This document shows, piece after piece, positions 25,573-34,169 of a stretch of DNA of 64,000 bases. Made by a program: the position numbers and the translations under genes. The notes under the pieces are model-generated. The model worked only from the letters and a program-made list of their open reading frames with translations, did not search any database and had not been told where the DNA came from. Source of the stretch: Haematobacter massiliensis (lineage in GTDB: Bacteria > Pseudomonadota > Alphaproteobacteria > Rhodobacterales > Rhodobacteraceae). Within the stretch, counting starts at the first letter, position 1; the number at the start of each line of letters is the position of its first letter. The stretch covers positions 1 through 64,000 of the forward strand of contig NZ_JGYG01000005.1 in assembly GCF_000740795.1 (NCBI RefSeq). Reading direction: 5' to 3'.

Positions 25573-27864
25573 TCAGACGGCAATGCAGTCGGCGTAGAAC
25601 TGAACCTCGCCGTTCTCGTCCGTTTCCTGCACAAGCCCGTGGATATCCGTCTCAAAGCCCGGGCATTCCTTGGCGAACTCGCGGTTGAATTTCAGGTAAT
25701 CCACGATCTGCCGGTTGAACACCTCCCCCGGGATGACAAGCGGGATGCCGGGAGGGTAGGGGGTGACGAGGCTGGTGGTGATGCGGCCCTCCAGCTCATC
25801 GATTGGCACGCGCTGGGTCGTGCGGCGGGCGATATGGGCAAAAGCGTCGCTGGGTTTCATCGCGGGGACAAGCTCGCTCAGATACATCGCGGTGGACAGA
25901 ACAGCCACATCGTAACGCGCATAGAGCTCGTGGACATGCTGGCAGAGATCGCGCAAGCCCATGCGTTCATAGTGCGGATGCTTGGCGCAGAACTCCGGCA
26001 TGGTGCGCCACATCGGCTTGTTCTTCGCGTAGTCGTCCTTGAACTGCTGGAGCGCTGTCAGCAGCGTGTTCCAGCGACCCTTGGTAATGCCGATGGTGAA
26101 CAGGACGAAGAAACTGTAGAGACCGGTCTTTTCGACCACCACGCCATGTTCCGCCAGATATTTCGTGACGATGGAGGCCGGAATACCTGTGGCTTCGAAC
26201 CGCCCGTCAAGGTTCAGCCCGGGTGTCACGATCGTGGCCTTGATCGGATCGAGCATGTTGAAGCCGGGCGCCATATCGCCGAAGCCGTGCCAGGAGTCCT
26301 CACCGTCAGACGGGTGCACCCCGTCCGCGTCGGTCCGGCGGAGCACCCAGTCCTTCGCGCGACCGATCCCCTCTTCCTCGAGCTCCTCAGGGCCCCAGAC
26401 CTGAAACCACCAGTCGTCATCGCCGAACTCGGCATCGACCTTTCGCATGGCGCGGCGGAAATCCAGCGCCTCGGCGATGCTCTCCTCCACCAGCGCCGCA
26501 CCACCCGGCGGCTCCATCATGGCAGCGGCCACGTCGCAGCTCGCGATGATGCTGTACTGCGGGCTGGTGCTCGTGTGCATCAGGTAGGCTTCGTTGAACA
26601 GATGCCGGTCGAGCTTGGTATCCTGCGAATCCTGCACGAGCACATGGCTCGCCTGGCTGATCCCGGCCAGCAGCTTGTGGATGGACTGGGTGGCATAGGT
26701 CACGGAATGCCGCGCACGTGGCCGTTTTCGCCCCATTGCGTGAAACTGTCCGTAGAACGGATGGAATGAGGCATGCGGAAGCCACGCCTCATCGAAGTGG
26801 AGGTTGTCCACATACCCGTCCAGCATGCCCTTGATGACTTCCGTGTTGTAGAGCACGCCATCATAGGTGGATTGTGTAAGCGTCATGATCCGCGGCTTGA
26901 CGGTCTCCGGATCCACGCCCTCCAGCAGCGGGTTCGCGCGGATCTTCTCCTTGATGGAGTCGATCTCGAACTCGCTATGCGGGATGGGGCCGATGATGCC
27001 GAAGTTGTTACGCGTCGGGCGCAGGAACACCGGAACGGCGCCAGTCATGATGATGCTGTGCAGGATCGACTTGTGGCAGTTGCGGTCAACCACAACCACG
27101 TCGCCGGAAGCGACCGTGTGGTGCCAGACCATCTTGTTGGAGGTCGATGTGCCGTTCGTCACGAAGAAGCAATGATCGGCGTTGAAGATGCGAGCCGCAT
27201 TGCGCTCGGAAGCCCCGATCGCGCCATTGTGGTCGAGAAGCTGGCCCAGTTCCTCCACCGCATTGCAGACATCGGCCCGCAGCATGTTCTCGCCGTAGAA
27301 CTGGTGATACATCTGGCCGATGGGGCTTTTCAGGAAGGCGACGCCCCCGGAATGCCCCGGGCAGTGCCAGGAGTAGGAGCCATCCTCTGCATAGTCGAGC
27401 AGCGCCTTGAAGAACGGCGGCTGGATGCTTTCCAGATAGCTCTTGGCCTCCCGGATGATGTGGCGGGCCACGAATTCCGGGGTATCCTCAAACATGTGGA
27501 TGAAGCCGTGCAGCTCGCGCAGGATGTCGTTAGGCAGGTGACGACTGGTCTTGGTCTCCCCATAGACATAGATCGGCACGTCTTCATTCTTGCGCCGCAC
27601 CTCGCGGATGAAGCTGCGGAGATCCTCGATCACCGGGTCGTCGTCCGGACCGGGGCTGAACTCCTCATCGTCGATGGAGAGCACGAAGGCGCTGGCGCGG
27701 GATTGCTGCTGGGCGAACTGAGACAGATCGCCGTAGCTTGTGACGCCGAGCACATCGAAGCCTTCGTTCTCGATGGCCTCCGCCATCGCGCGGATCCCGA
27801 GCCCCGAGGAATTCTCGGACCGGAAATCCTCGTCAATGATGACGATGGGAAAGCGGAATTTCAT
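25573..27864 (-). CDS. Orn/Lys/Arg decarboxylase (fold I, PLP; biodegradative type)
   Basis: 763 residues, full length for the large bacterial basic amino acid decarboxylases. Residues 1-130 are the receiver-like wing domain (FPIVIIDEDF). The PLP domain has the Lys397 motif ATQSIHKLLAGISQA and HFDEAWLPHASFHPFY, and the C-terminal domain PYPPGIPLVIPGE is conserved. It decarboxylates arginine, lysine or ornithine to agmatine, cadaverine or putrescine in the cytoplasm, usually for acid resistance or polyamine supply. The motifs look closest to the AdiA/LdcC group, and which substrate is used is not clear. GGAGG sits about 8 bases upstream of the ATG. No antiporter gene is adjacent, unlike in enterobacterial acid-stress operons. 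Confidence 0.9.
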   Translation of the reverse strand: MKFRFPIVIIDEDFRSENSSGLGIRAMAEAIENEGFDVLGVTSYGDLSQFAQQQSRASAFVLSIDDEEFSPGPDDDPVIEDLRSFIREVRRKNEDVPIYVYGETKTSRHLPNDILRELHGFIHMFEDTPEFVARHIIREAKSYLESIQPPFFKALLDYAEDGSYSWHCPGHSGGVAFLKSPIGQMYHQFYGENMLRADVCNAVEELGQLLDHNGAIGASERNAARIFNADHCFFVTNGTSTSNKMVWHHTVASGDVVVVDRNCHKSILHSIIMTGAVPVFLRPTRNNFGIIGPIPHSEFEIDSIKEKIRANPLLEGVDPETVKPRIMTLTQSTYDGVLYNTEVIKGMLDGYVDNLHFDEAWLPHASFHPFYGQFHAMGRKRPRARHSVTYATQSIHKLLAGISQASHVLVQDSQDTKLDRHLFNEAYLMHTSTSPQYSIIASCDVAAAMMEPPGGAALVEESIAEALDFRRAMRKVDAEFGDDDWWFQVWGPEELEEEGIGRAKDWVLRRTDADGVHPSDGEDSWHGFGDMAPGFNMLDPIKATIVTPGLNLDGRFEATGIPASIVTKYLAEHGVVVEKTGLYSFFVLFTIGITKGRWNTLLTALQQFKDDYAKNKPMWRTMPEFCAKHPHYERMGLRDLCQHVHELYARYDVAVLSTAMYLSELVPAMKPSDAFAHIARRTTQRVPIDELEGRITTSLVTPYPPGIPLVIPGEVFNRQIVDYLKFNREFAKECPGFETDIHGLVQETDENGEVQFYADCIAV

Positions 27865-28348
27865 GTCATCCCTCCGGGGAAGTGGCAGCAGTTACGCGAC
27901 AGGTGCTTGTTGCACAGCCTCCGTCAAGGTCAACCCATGCGCTGAACCTCTGAGCGGGCGCAGCCGCCGGATGTCGATATGGTGATCTCGGATACAGAGC
28001 CGATCCGCCCCGGCTGGAACGGCAGGAAGAGAAGTCTGAGCAGGCCGATGCAGAACCACGTATTTGCTCGACCTCCGGCGACCTAATCAACTGGCTGAAG
28101 CCGGGCGCCGCATGGGCTGACAAGGGGCGTGAGGATGGCCATGACTTTCCGGGGGCGGTTTTGTTGATCCTGTCCCGGGAACGTAAAATTTTCATGAATT
28201 ATCGGGCGTTATGAGCATCCGCACACCCTGGCTTACCGCCGCAGGAATTTCGGGGCAAGGATGCCTCGTCGGGGTCGGCCAGCGCTTTTGCCCTGGTCCT
28301 GTAGAACACCAGTTCAGAACCGGAGGACAAGGATTGGTGGGACCGGGA
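27865..28348. other. intergenic region between divergent decarboxylase and PRC-barrel genes
   Basis: No coding frame with a plausible start or product was seen. An AT-rich patch at about 28183-28202 may be a promoter element. A GGAAC at 28178 is not correctly spaced from a CGTT, unlike the EcfG-type site further right. Confidence 0.5.
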
Positions 28349-28374
28349 GGAACACCAGGGGCGGTCAGGACGTT
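28349..28374 (+). promoter_or_regulatory. EcfG (general stress sigma factor) promoter of the PRC-barrel gene
   Basis: GGAAC (28349-28353), 17 bases, then CGTT (28371-28374) matches the alphaproteobacterial EcfG consensus GGAAC-N16/17-CGTT exactly. The -10 element ends 30 bp before the ATG at 28405, an ordinary leader length. Confidence 0.75.
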
Positions 28375-28404
28375 TCGGTCGCATAGCCACGAAGGAGGAC
28401 GATT

Positions 28405-28701
28405 ATGGACCACTCTGCACATACGCGGCTCGCGCCGGACGAAATCACCGATGCTGTGCTGTCGGGTGCTACGGTCTATGGGCCAGGGGATGAGAAGGTC
28501 GGATACATAGACCATCTGCATGGAGCTGGGCCGAATGCACAGGTGATTATTGATGTCGGCGGATTTCTGGGGATCGGCGCCAAGCCGGTTGCTCTCAATG
28601 TCGCGGATCTCGACGCCATGCGCGATGAAAGCGGCGAAGTCCATGCCGTCACGCGCTGGACGAAGGACGACTTGAAGGCGATGCCGGAGCATCATCACTA
28701 A
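28405..28701 (+). CDS. PRC-barrel domain protein, probable stress protein
   Basis: 98 residues. The whole protein is a PRC-barrel: GATVYGPGDEKVGYIDHL, then VIIDVGGFLGIGAKPVAL, the standard beta-barrel repeats. Such small cytoplasmic proteins are common in general stress regulons of alphaproteobacteria, and their molecular role is not well defined. The strong site GAAGGAGG is seven bases before the ATG. An EcfG-type promoter lies just upstream and a perfect 12-bp hairpin follows the stop. Confidence 0.88.
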   Translation: MDHSAHTRLAPDEITDAVLSGATVYGPGDEKVGYIDHLHGAGPNAQVIIDVGGFLGIGAKPVALNVADLDAMRDESGEVHAVTRWTKDDLKAMPEHHH

Positions 28702-28708
28702 ACCTGTT

Positions 28709-28738
28709 GCCGGTCGAAGGGTCAGGCCTTCGACCGGC
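28709..28738. terminator. hairpin between convergent PRC-barrel and aldehyde dehydrogenase genes
   Basis: GCCGGTCGAAGG (28709-28720) and CCTTCGACCGGC (28727-28738) form a perfect 12-bp stem with a 6-nt loop. There is no T-run on either side, so it is probably a bidirectional pause or stability hairpin. Confidence 0.6.
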
Positions 28739-28797
28739 TCGCTCAAGGTTCGGGCTTCCCTTAGCTCAGCCCTTCATACTCCCATACTCGTACGTCG

Positions 28798-30282
28798 CTA
28801 GCGGAGGACGAACGGGTTCGCGACGCCCTCAGCCAAGTTCAGCCACACGCACTTCGTCTGCATGAACTCATAGATGGCTTCCTGACCATTCTCCCGACCG
28901 ATACCGCTCTTCTTGAAGCCGCCGAAGGGCGCCATGAAGCTGACCGCGCGATAGGTATTTACCCATACGGTGCCCGCCTTGATGGCATCGGCCATCCGTA
29001 TCGCGCGCCGCATATCGCGGGTCCATACGCCTGCGGCAAGACCATAGATGGTGTCGTTCGCAATGCGGATCGCATCCTCCTCATCCTCAAACGGAATGAT
29101 GGACAGAACGGGGCCAAAGACTTCTTCCCGCGCAATACGCATGTCGTTGGTCACATCGCCGAAGATCGTAGGCTCCACAAACCAGCCTGCTGATATCGTC
29201 TGGTCGGCCGGGACATCGCCACCGAGAAGGCAGGCAGCACCCTCTTCCTTCGCGATGCGTATGTAATCGAGAACCTTCTGACGTTGCGAGCGGGTGGTGA
29301 TCGGCCCGACCTGCGTCGCCTTATCCATCGGGTTGCCGAGTTTCGCGGTCGCCGCGAACTCCACCACACGCCGGGAGATCTCGTCATAGACCGACCGCTG
29401 AACCAACAAGCGCGATCCTGCAATGCAGGTCTGCCCGGAGGCTGCGAAGATGCCGGAGATCGCCCCCTTCACCGCGTCGTCGAGATTGGCATCATCGAAA
29501 ACGATGTTCGGCGATTTGCCCCCCAGCTCGAGGGAGACGTGTTTCAGCCCCTTCGCGGCCCCGGCATAGACCGAAGCCCCCGTCGCATCCCCCCCGGTGA
29601 AGGCGACCTTGTCGACGAGCGGATGCTGGACCAGCACATCACCTATCTCGTGCCCGTAACCCGTCACGGTGTTGATCACACCATCGGGAAAACCGGCCTG
29701 CTTGGCGAGCTTGACGAATTCCAGCGTGGACGCCGACGTGAACTCCGAGGGCTTGATGACCACGGTATTCCCAGCCGCCAGCGCAGCGGCGAGCTTCCAC
29801 GTCAGCAGCAGCAGCGGCGAGTTCCACGGCGTGATGCAGACGACAACGCCCAGGGGTTCGTGGCGCGTGTAGCTGAAGATATCCGGCTTGTCGGATGGTA
29901 GCACCGCGCCTTCGATCTTGTCCGCGAGTCCGCCGAAGTAGTGGTAATACTCCGGCAGATACCTGACCTGCCCCGCCATCTCGGCATAGAGCTTTCCGTT
30001 ATCGCGGGTCTCCAGTTCCGCAAGACGGTCGGCATTCGCCTCGATCAGATCGGCGAACCGCCGCAATAACTTTCCCCGCGCTGTCGCCGTCATCCTGGAC
30101 CAGGGTCCGTTGAAGGCGTCGTGGGCGGCCTCAATCGCCGCCCGGGCGTCATCGGCGTCACAATGCGGCACCTCGGCCCAAGCCTTGCCGGTGAAAGGGT
30201 CCTCCGACACCAGCCACCGGCCCGTTCTGCTCTCGGTCGCCTGTCCGTTCACCGTATTCGTAAAGCGTTCAAGGCCGCTCAT
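28798..30282 (-). CDS. NAD(P)-dependent aldehyde dehydrogenase
   Basis: 494 residues. Complete ALDH superfamily enzyme: ITPWNSPLLLLTWKLA, VIKPSE (Lys177), LELGGKSPN (Glu252) and catalytic Cys286 in ASGQTCIAGSR. It oxidises an aldehyde to a carboxylate. It lies 21 bp downstream of the ThDP decarboxylase beta subunit, so it most likely takes the aldehyde released by that enzyme, for example sulfoacetaldehyde, phosphonoacetaldehyde or another C2/C3 aldehyde; this is an inference. It is the last gene of the leftward unit that starts at 31430. Confidence 0.92.
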   Translation of the reverse strand: MSGLERFTNTVNGQATESRTGRWLVSEDPFTGKAWAEVPHCDADDARAAIEAAHDAFNGPWSRMTATARGKLLRRFADLIEANADRLAELETRDNGKLYAEMAGQVRYLPEYYHYFGGLADKIEGAVLPSDKPDIFSYTRHEPLGVVVCITPWNSPLLLLTWKLAAALAAGNTVVIKPSEFTSASTLEFVKLAKQAGFPDGVINTVTGYGHEIGDVLVQHPLVDKVAFTGGDATGASVYAGAAKGLKHVSLELGGKSPNIVFDDANLDDAVKGAISGIFAASGQTCIAGSRLLVQRSVYDEISRRVVEFAATAKLGNPMDKATQVGPITTRSQRQKVLDYIRIAKEEGAACLLGGDVPADQTISAGWFVEPTIFGDVTNDMRIAREEVFGPVLSIIPFEDEEDAIRIANDTIYGLAAGVWTRDMRRAIRMADAIKAGTVWVNTYRAVSFMAPFGGFKKSGIGRENGQEAIYEFMQTKCVWLNLAEGVANPFVLR

Positions 30283-30303
30283 GTCATTCCCCCCTTGCTT
30301 CGC

Positions 30304-30900
30304 TCAGATCGGCTGATGGCCGAGCGCCATGCGGAAGCGGTTCTTGACATGCACGCCATCCCGTGGCGGCAGAACACGCGGCAGGTTCTCCGGCTTGATC
30401 TTCAACGTGAAGAGACGCAATCCGTCCTGCTTGTAGATGTCATCCCGGAGCGACTGGACCCCTGCCATGTCGGTGATCCGCCCCGTATGCGGAAAGCCGC
30501 AGGCCGCCGCCACCTGATCGAACTCGATACCGCGCCCCGCATGGCTTTCCTGCATGCCGGTCTCGCCGAAGTGGCCGTTGTCCAGGATGGCGAGCGTCAG
30601 GTTCCGCGGCCGGCGCAGAGCAATGGTCGCCAGGGCCCCGAAGCCCATCAGCGATTCACCGTCTCCGGTCAGCACGAGAACGGGCTTGTCAGGCTGGGTC
30701 GCTGCAATGCCAAGACCCACCATCGCCGCCGAACCCATCGCGGCCCAGAGATAGTAGTTGTTGTCATGATCGCCCGCCGCCATCACGTCATAAGAGGCAG
30801 AGCCCAGCCCCGTGACCACCAGCAGATCCTTGCGATCCGCCAGGAGGGCACGCACGACGTCGCGACGGTCGAGGTCGCCGCCTGCTTTCACTTGACCCAT
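30304..30900 (-). CDS. thiamine-diphosphate-dependent decarboxylase, beta (ThDP-binding) subunit
   Basis: 198 residues. It holds the ThDP motif from GDGESLMGFGALATIAL (GDG 79-81) to Asn108 in ILDNGHFGETG. With the small alpha subunit it makes a split 2-oxoacid decarboxylase of the sulfopyruvate (ComDE) or phosphonopyruvate decarboxylase type. The start MGQVKAGGDL at 30900 overlaps the alpha 3' end by 13 bp. The open frame upstream is antisense noise. Which 2-oxoacid is used cannot be read from the sequence. Confidence 0.85.
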   Translation of the reverse strand: MGQVKAGGDLDRRDVVRALLADRKDLLVVTGLGSASYDVMAAGDHDNNYYLWAAMGSAAMVGLGIAATQPDKPVLVLTGDGESLMGFGALATIALRRPRNLTLAILDNGHFGETGMQESHAGRGIEFDQVAAACGFPHTGRITDMAGVQSLRDDIYKQDGLRLFTLKIKPENLPRVLPPRDGVHVKNRFRMALGHQPI

Positions 30901-31430
30901 TTTTTCTCTCCGATCAGGCGCTGACCCAGAAGGACGGCGGTTGCGGTATCTCCGTTGAAGGCCATGGTCGCCGCGCCATGCAGCAGCGGCTCCACGTCTT
31001 CTGGCCGGTCGGCCCGCCATACCATCACGCCCATGGCGCGCAGCGTCTCCTCCGTCGCCTGGCCCATCGGATTTTGCCAGCCGTTGAACTCCGCCCAGTC
31101 CCCGCGCATCGTGATGACCATGAGCAGCGGAAACCGCGCGACCTGCTGCAACGCCAAGGTGTTGATGCAGTTGCCGACGCCGGAGCTTTGCATGAGCAAC
31201 GCCCCCCGATCGCCGCCGAGCCATGCGCCCGCAAGGTAACCGATGCCTTCTTCCTCCGTCGTCAGGACGACGGACGTCATCTCATTGTCGGCCTCGGCAT
31301 GACGGATCGCCGCGGAATGCCCGGCATCCGGCACATAAGCGACATGCTTCACGTCGTGGCTCTTGAGGACGCGATACACATCCTCCTGCCAGTTCAACTC
31401 AGCCGGAGCCTCCGGCACAGAGATATCCAT
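30888..31430 (-). CDS. thiamine-diphosphate-dependent decarboxylase, alpha (pyrimidine-binding) subunit
   Basis: 180 residues. It corresponds to the N-terminal Pyr domain of ThDP decarboxylases. VLTTEEEGIGYLAGAWLGG contains the candidate activating glutamate, and LLMQSSGVGNCINTLALQ is typical of the ComD/Ppd alpha half. Family enzymes decarboxylate 3-sulfopyruvate or 3-phosphonopyruvate to the corresponding acetaldehyde. GGGAG lies about 8 bases upstream of the ATG. It heads a three-gene unit with the beta subunit and aldehyde dehydrogenase, 100 bp downstream of the LysR gene on the same strand. Confidence 0.83.
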   Translation of the reverse strand: MDISVPEAPAELNWQEDVYRVLKSHDVKHVAYVPDAGHSAAIRHAEADNEMTSVVLTTEEEGIGYLAGAWLGGDRGALLMQSSGVGNCINTLALQQVARFPLLMVITMRGDWAEFNGWQNPMGQATEETLRAMGVMVWRADRPEDVEPLLHGAATMAFNGDTATAVLLGQRLIGEKKWVK

Positions 31431-31482
31431 TGTCTCACTCCCTGAAATTCTCGGCAGAACCTATGGCAGGGAAAGTATAAAA

Positions 31483-31497
31483 AATAATGCTATTATT
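31483..31497. promoter_or_regulatory. AT-rich interrupted palindrome in front of the decarboxylase operon
   Basis: AATAATGCTATTATT is a perfect palindrome with 6-bp arms and a 3-bp centre, lying 53 bp upstream of the alpha-subunit start and just past the LysR stop. Size and composition fit a LysR-type recognition half-site pair. Binding by the adjacent LysR is an inference. Confidence 0.4.
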
Positions 31498-31530
31498 CTC
31501 TTTGAGATATCACCGTATTAGATGGCGCTC

Positions 31531-32451
31531 CTACAGTAGCGTTCCCTTCCATATACCGCTGCGCACCCCTTCCTCCGTCAGACGGATAAACAATTCGCCC
31601 ACGTAACGCGCGGCCGGGCTGACCGGCCGATCGGCAGAGTAACAGAGCGCCAGCTTGCGTTCCGGTGCGGGATCGACAAGCGGCGCACAAGACAATTCGC
31701 CCGCCGCCAATGGCTTGTGAATGGGAGCCACCGGCAGGATCGTCGCGCCGAAGCCTGCTCGTGTCAGGTCGATCATGGAGGCAAATGAATCCGCCTCGAT
31801 TACCTGCGTGAACGTGATCCCTGCCACCCGCGCACATTGATCGAAGATGGCGCGCAGCCCGTGGCGGGGGCTGGGAAGCACGAGCGGCTGATCAGCAAGA
31901 TCCCGGAACCGTACGGGCTGTTCTACATTCAGCACACCCGGCGGGCCGATGAGGAACAGGCTCTCCATCAGCACTGGCCTTACCCGGAGCGAGCGGGTGG
32001 AGACCGGGTCGTAGGAGATCATCACGTCCAGTTCTCCCCGGGTCATCCAGTCCACCAGATAGCCCGTGAAGGCGGAGGAGAACCGGACTGCAAGGTCCGG
32101 GTGATCCTTCTTGATCTGGACCATCAACGGGACCGTCATCAGCTCCGCAACGGTCGGCGTCGCACCGATCCGTACCATTCCGCGGAAGGAGGATCGCCCT
32201 TCCTCCACCGCCCGGCGCAGAGAATCGATCTCCGCAAGCACCCGGACGGCATGGTCGACCGCCTGCTGACCTGCAGGAGTGATCGCTACCCCGCGCCCGT
32301 GGCGCTCAAAGAGGGGAACACCGAGTTCCTCTTCCAGCAGCCGTATCTGTCTGCTGAGCGCAGGCTGCACGATATTCAACCGGTCGGCGGCCTTGCTGAT
32401 GCTGCCCAGTTCGGCGACGTGGACGAGGGTGATAAGTTGATTGATTTCCAC
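31531..32451 (-). CDS. LysR family transcriptional regulator
   Basis: About 306 residues from GTG 32451 (VEINQLITLVHVAELGSISKAADRL). The winged HTH (residues 1-65, ADRLNIVQPALSRQIRLLEEELG) is followed by a periplasmic-binding-protein-like effector domain. An upstream ATG at 32541 would add 30 residues that do not look like LysR sequence, so GTG is preferred. It is divergent from the permease gene at 32758 and upstream of the decarboxylase operon, so it may control either or both. Confidence 0.88.
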   Translation of the reverse strand: MEINQLITLVHVAELGSISKAADRLNIVQPALSRQIRLLEEELGVPLFERHGRGVAITPAGQQAVDHAVRVLAEIDSLRRAVEEGRSSFRGMVRIGATPTVAELMTVPLMVQIKKDHPDLAVRFSSAFTGYLVDWMTRGELDVMISYDPVSTRSLRVRPVLMESLFLIGPPGVLNVEQPVRFRDLADQPLVLPSPRHGLRAIFDQCARVAGITFTQVIEADSFASMIDLTRAGFGATILPVAPIHKPLAAGELSCAPLVDPAPERKLALCYSADRPVSPAARYVGELFIRLTEEGVRSGIWKGTLL

Positions 32452-32757
32452 GCGCTGCACCTCACTGGCTTGACGGAGGATGACATGTCGTCGCGAAGCG
32501 ATGCCAGCGGGAACAGCGCGGCGAGCGCCCTCCCTTCCCATATGGTTTCGTTATGAAGGTCATATCAGTAATGCCCGTTCCGGCTTATGGCGCGATTTCG
32601 TAGTCTGCCCGGATAGAACTGCCACGGGATGAGCAGGGGGAGCGGCGCGACCTTCGTGGAGGCGAAGGCGTGTCTTACCGGAGAACAAGCGATCTGAAGG
32701 TGCCCTCCGGTGCCCGAAGTCTTGCGTCCTCAACGTGGCCATTTCCAGGGGGGAAAC

Positions 32758-34119
32758 ATGGTTGATATTGCGAGTGTGGCCGGGGCGGACGCCGAAGCCA
32801 AGCGAAAGGCCAGCATGCGCGGCTTGATCGGCGCCTGCGCGGGCAACATGGTCGAATGGTATGATTTCTTCATTTACGCCTATCTGGCCATCTACTTCGC
32901 ACCGTCGTTCTTTCCGGATAGCAATCAGACAAGCCAGCTTCTCGCGACCGCCGGGGTCTTTGCCGTCGGTTTCTTCATGCGTCCGGTCGGCGGCTGGGTC
33001 TTTGGCTGGATCGCCGATACCAAGGGACGCAAGGTCTCTATGATCATTTCGGTGTTCATGATGTGCGGCGGATCGCTGCTCATCGGCCTGCTGCCGACCT
33101 ATGCCGCGATAGGGGTTGCGGCGCCGATCATGCTCCTGGCCGCCCGGATGCTTCAGGGGCTGTCTGTCGGCGCGGAATACGGCACCGGGGCCACCTACAT
33201 CAGTGAAGTCGCGACCAAGGGCAAACGCGGCTTTTTTGGGTCTTTTCAGTATTTCACCATCATCCTTGGCCAATTGTCCGCGCTCTTCACCGTTTTCTTG
33301 CTGCAATCCATCCTCACGGAGGCGGAGATGCAAGCCTGGGGCTGGCGTATTCCGTTCTTCATCGGCGCCGCCGCGGCCATCGTCGTGGTCTACCTGCGCC
33401 GTGCCATGACCGAAACCGCCAAGGACAAGGCAATGCACGCCAAGGAGGCGGGTTCGCTTCGCGGCCTCGTCCCGCACTGGCGCGCCGTGCTTCTGGTGAT
33501 GGCCTTTACCGCGGGCGGTTCACTCTACTTCTATACCTTCACCACCTATATGCAGAAGTTCCTCGTCGTCACCGTCGGGTTTGACAAGACGACGGTGACA
33601 CTCATTATGACGGCGTCTCTGCTGGTGTTCATGCTGGCGCAACCGGTTTTCGGAATGCTCGCGGACCGTATCGGCGTCAAGCGCAACATGCTGCTCTTCA
33701 CGGGCATCGGGACTGCGCTCGTGGTGCCGATCCTGTATGGAATCGCAAACGTTCAGAACCCGTTCGCCGCCTTTGCGCTCATCGTCTCCGGGCTGCTGAT
33801 CGCCACGTTCTACACGCCGGTATCGGGTCTCGTGAAGGCGGACATGTTCCCGGCCTCGGTCCGGGCACTCGGTGTGGGTTTCCCTTATGCGCTGGCCAAT
33901 GCCTGCTTCGGTGGGACGGCGGAATATGCAGCCCTTTTCCTCAGATCGCATGGGATTGGCGATGTGTACTACTACTACGTGGCCGCGCTGCTGTGCATAG
34001 CCTTCATCGCCGCGGTCCTGATGCCCGATCTGCGGCGCCACGGCTACCTCGACGGCGACGGGCAAATTGAAAGGAACACGGGCTTGAAGACGCGTGCCGC
34101 CAGACGCGCTTCCGTCTGA
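32758..34119 (+). CDS. MFS permease, metabolite:H+ symporter (KgtP-like)
   Basis: 453 residues, 12 predicted membrane spans. The first span has GNMVEWYDFFIYAYLAIYFAP, the hallmark of the metabolite:H+ symporter family. GWIADTKGRK is the MFS loop 2-3 motif, and MLQGLSVGAEYG and FTGIG-type segments follow. Members import 2-oxoglutarate, citrate, proline/betaine or related dicarboxylates. Beside a dicarboxylate-CoA operon, a dicarboxylate substrate is plausible. The ATG at 32758 has AGGGGGGA six bases upstream. It converges with the second LysR gene across a strong hairpin. Confidence 0.9.
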   Translation: MVDIASVAGADAEAKRKASMRGLIGACAGNMVEWYDFFIYAYLAIYFAPSFFPDSNQTSQLLATAGVFAVGFFMRPVGGWVFGWIADTKGRKVSMIISVFMMCGGSLLIGLLPTYAAIGVAAPIMLLAARMLQGLSVGAEYGTGATYISEVATKGKRGFFGSFQYFTIILGQLSALFTVFLLQSILTEAEMQAWGWRIPFFIGAAAAIVVVYLRRAMTETAKDKAMHAKEAGSLRGLVPHWRAVLLVMAFTAGGSLYFYTFTTYMQKFLVVTVGFDKTTVTLIMTASLLVFMLAQPVFGMLADRIGVKRNMLLFTGIGTALVVPILYGIANVQNPFAAFALIVSGLLIATFYTPVSGLVKADMFPASVRALGVGFPYALANACFGGTAEYAALFLRSHGIGDVYYYYVAALLCIAFIAAVLMPDLRRHGYLDGDGQIERNTGLKTRAARRASV

Positions 34120-34136
34120 TCACTATCCCTTCCATG

Positions 34137-34164
34137 TCGCGCCACGGAGTTTTCCGTGGCGCGA
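34137..34164. terminator. bidirectional terminator hairpin between permease and LysR
   Basis: TCGCGCCACGGA (34137-34148) and TCCGTGGCGCGA (34153-34164) are perfect 12-bp arms with the tetraloop GTTT. It ends 5 bp before the LysR stop and follows the permease stop by 17 bp. The T-tract is weak (TTGATTC). Confidence 0.8.
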
Positions 34165-34169
34165 TTGAT

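Noticed and set aside
28178-28210. GGAAC...CGTT pair upstream of the PRC-barrel gene
   Set aside because: Spacing is 24 bases, outside the EcfG range; the correctly spaced site is at 28349.
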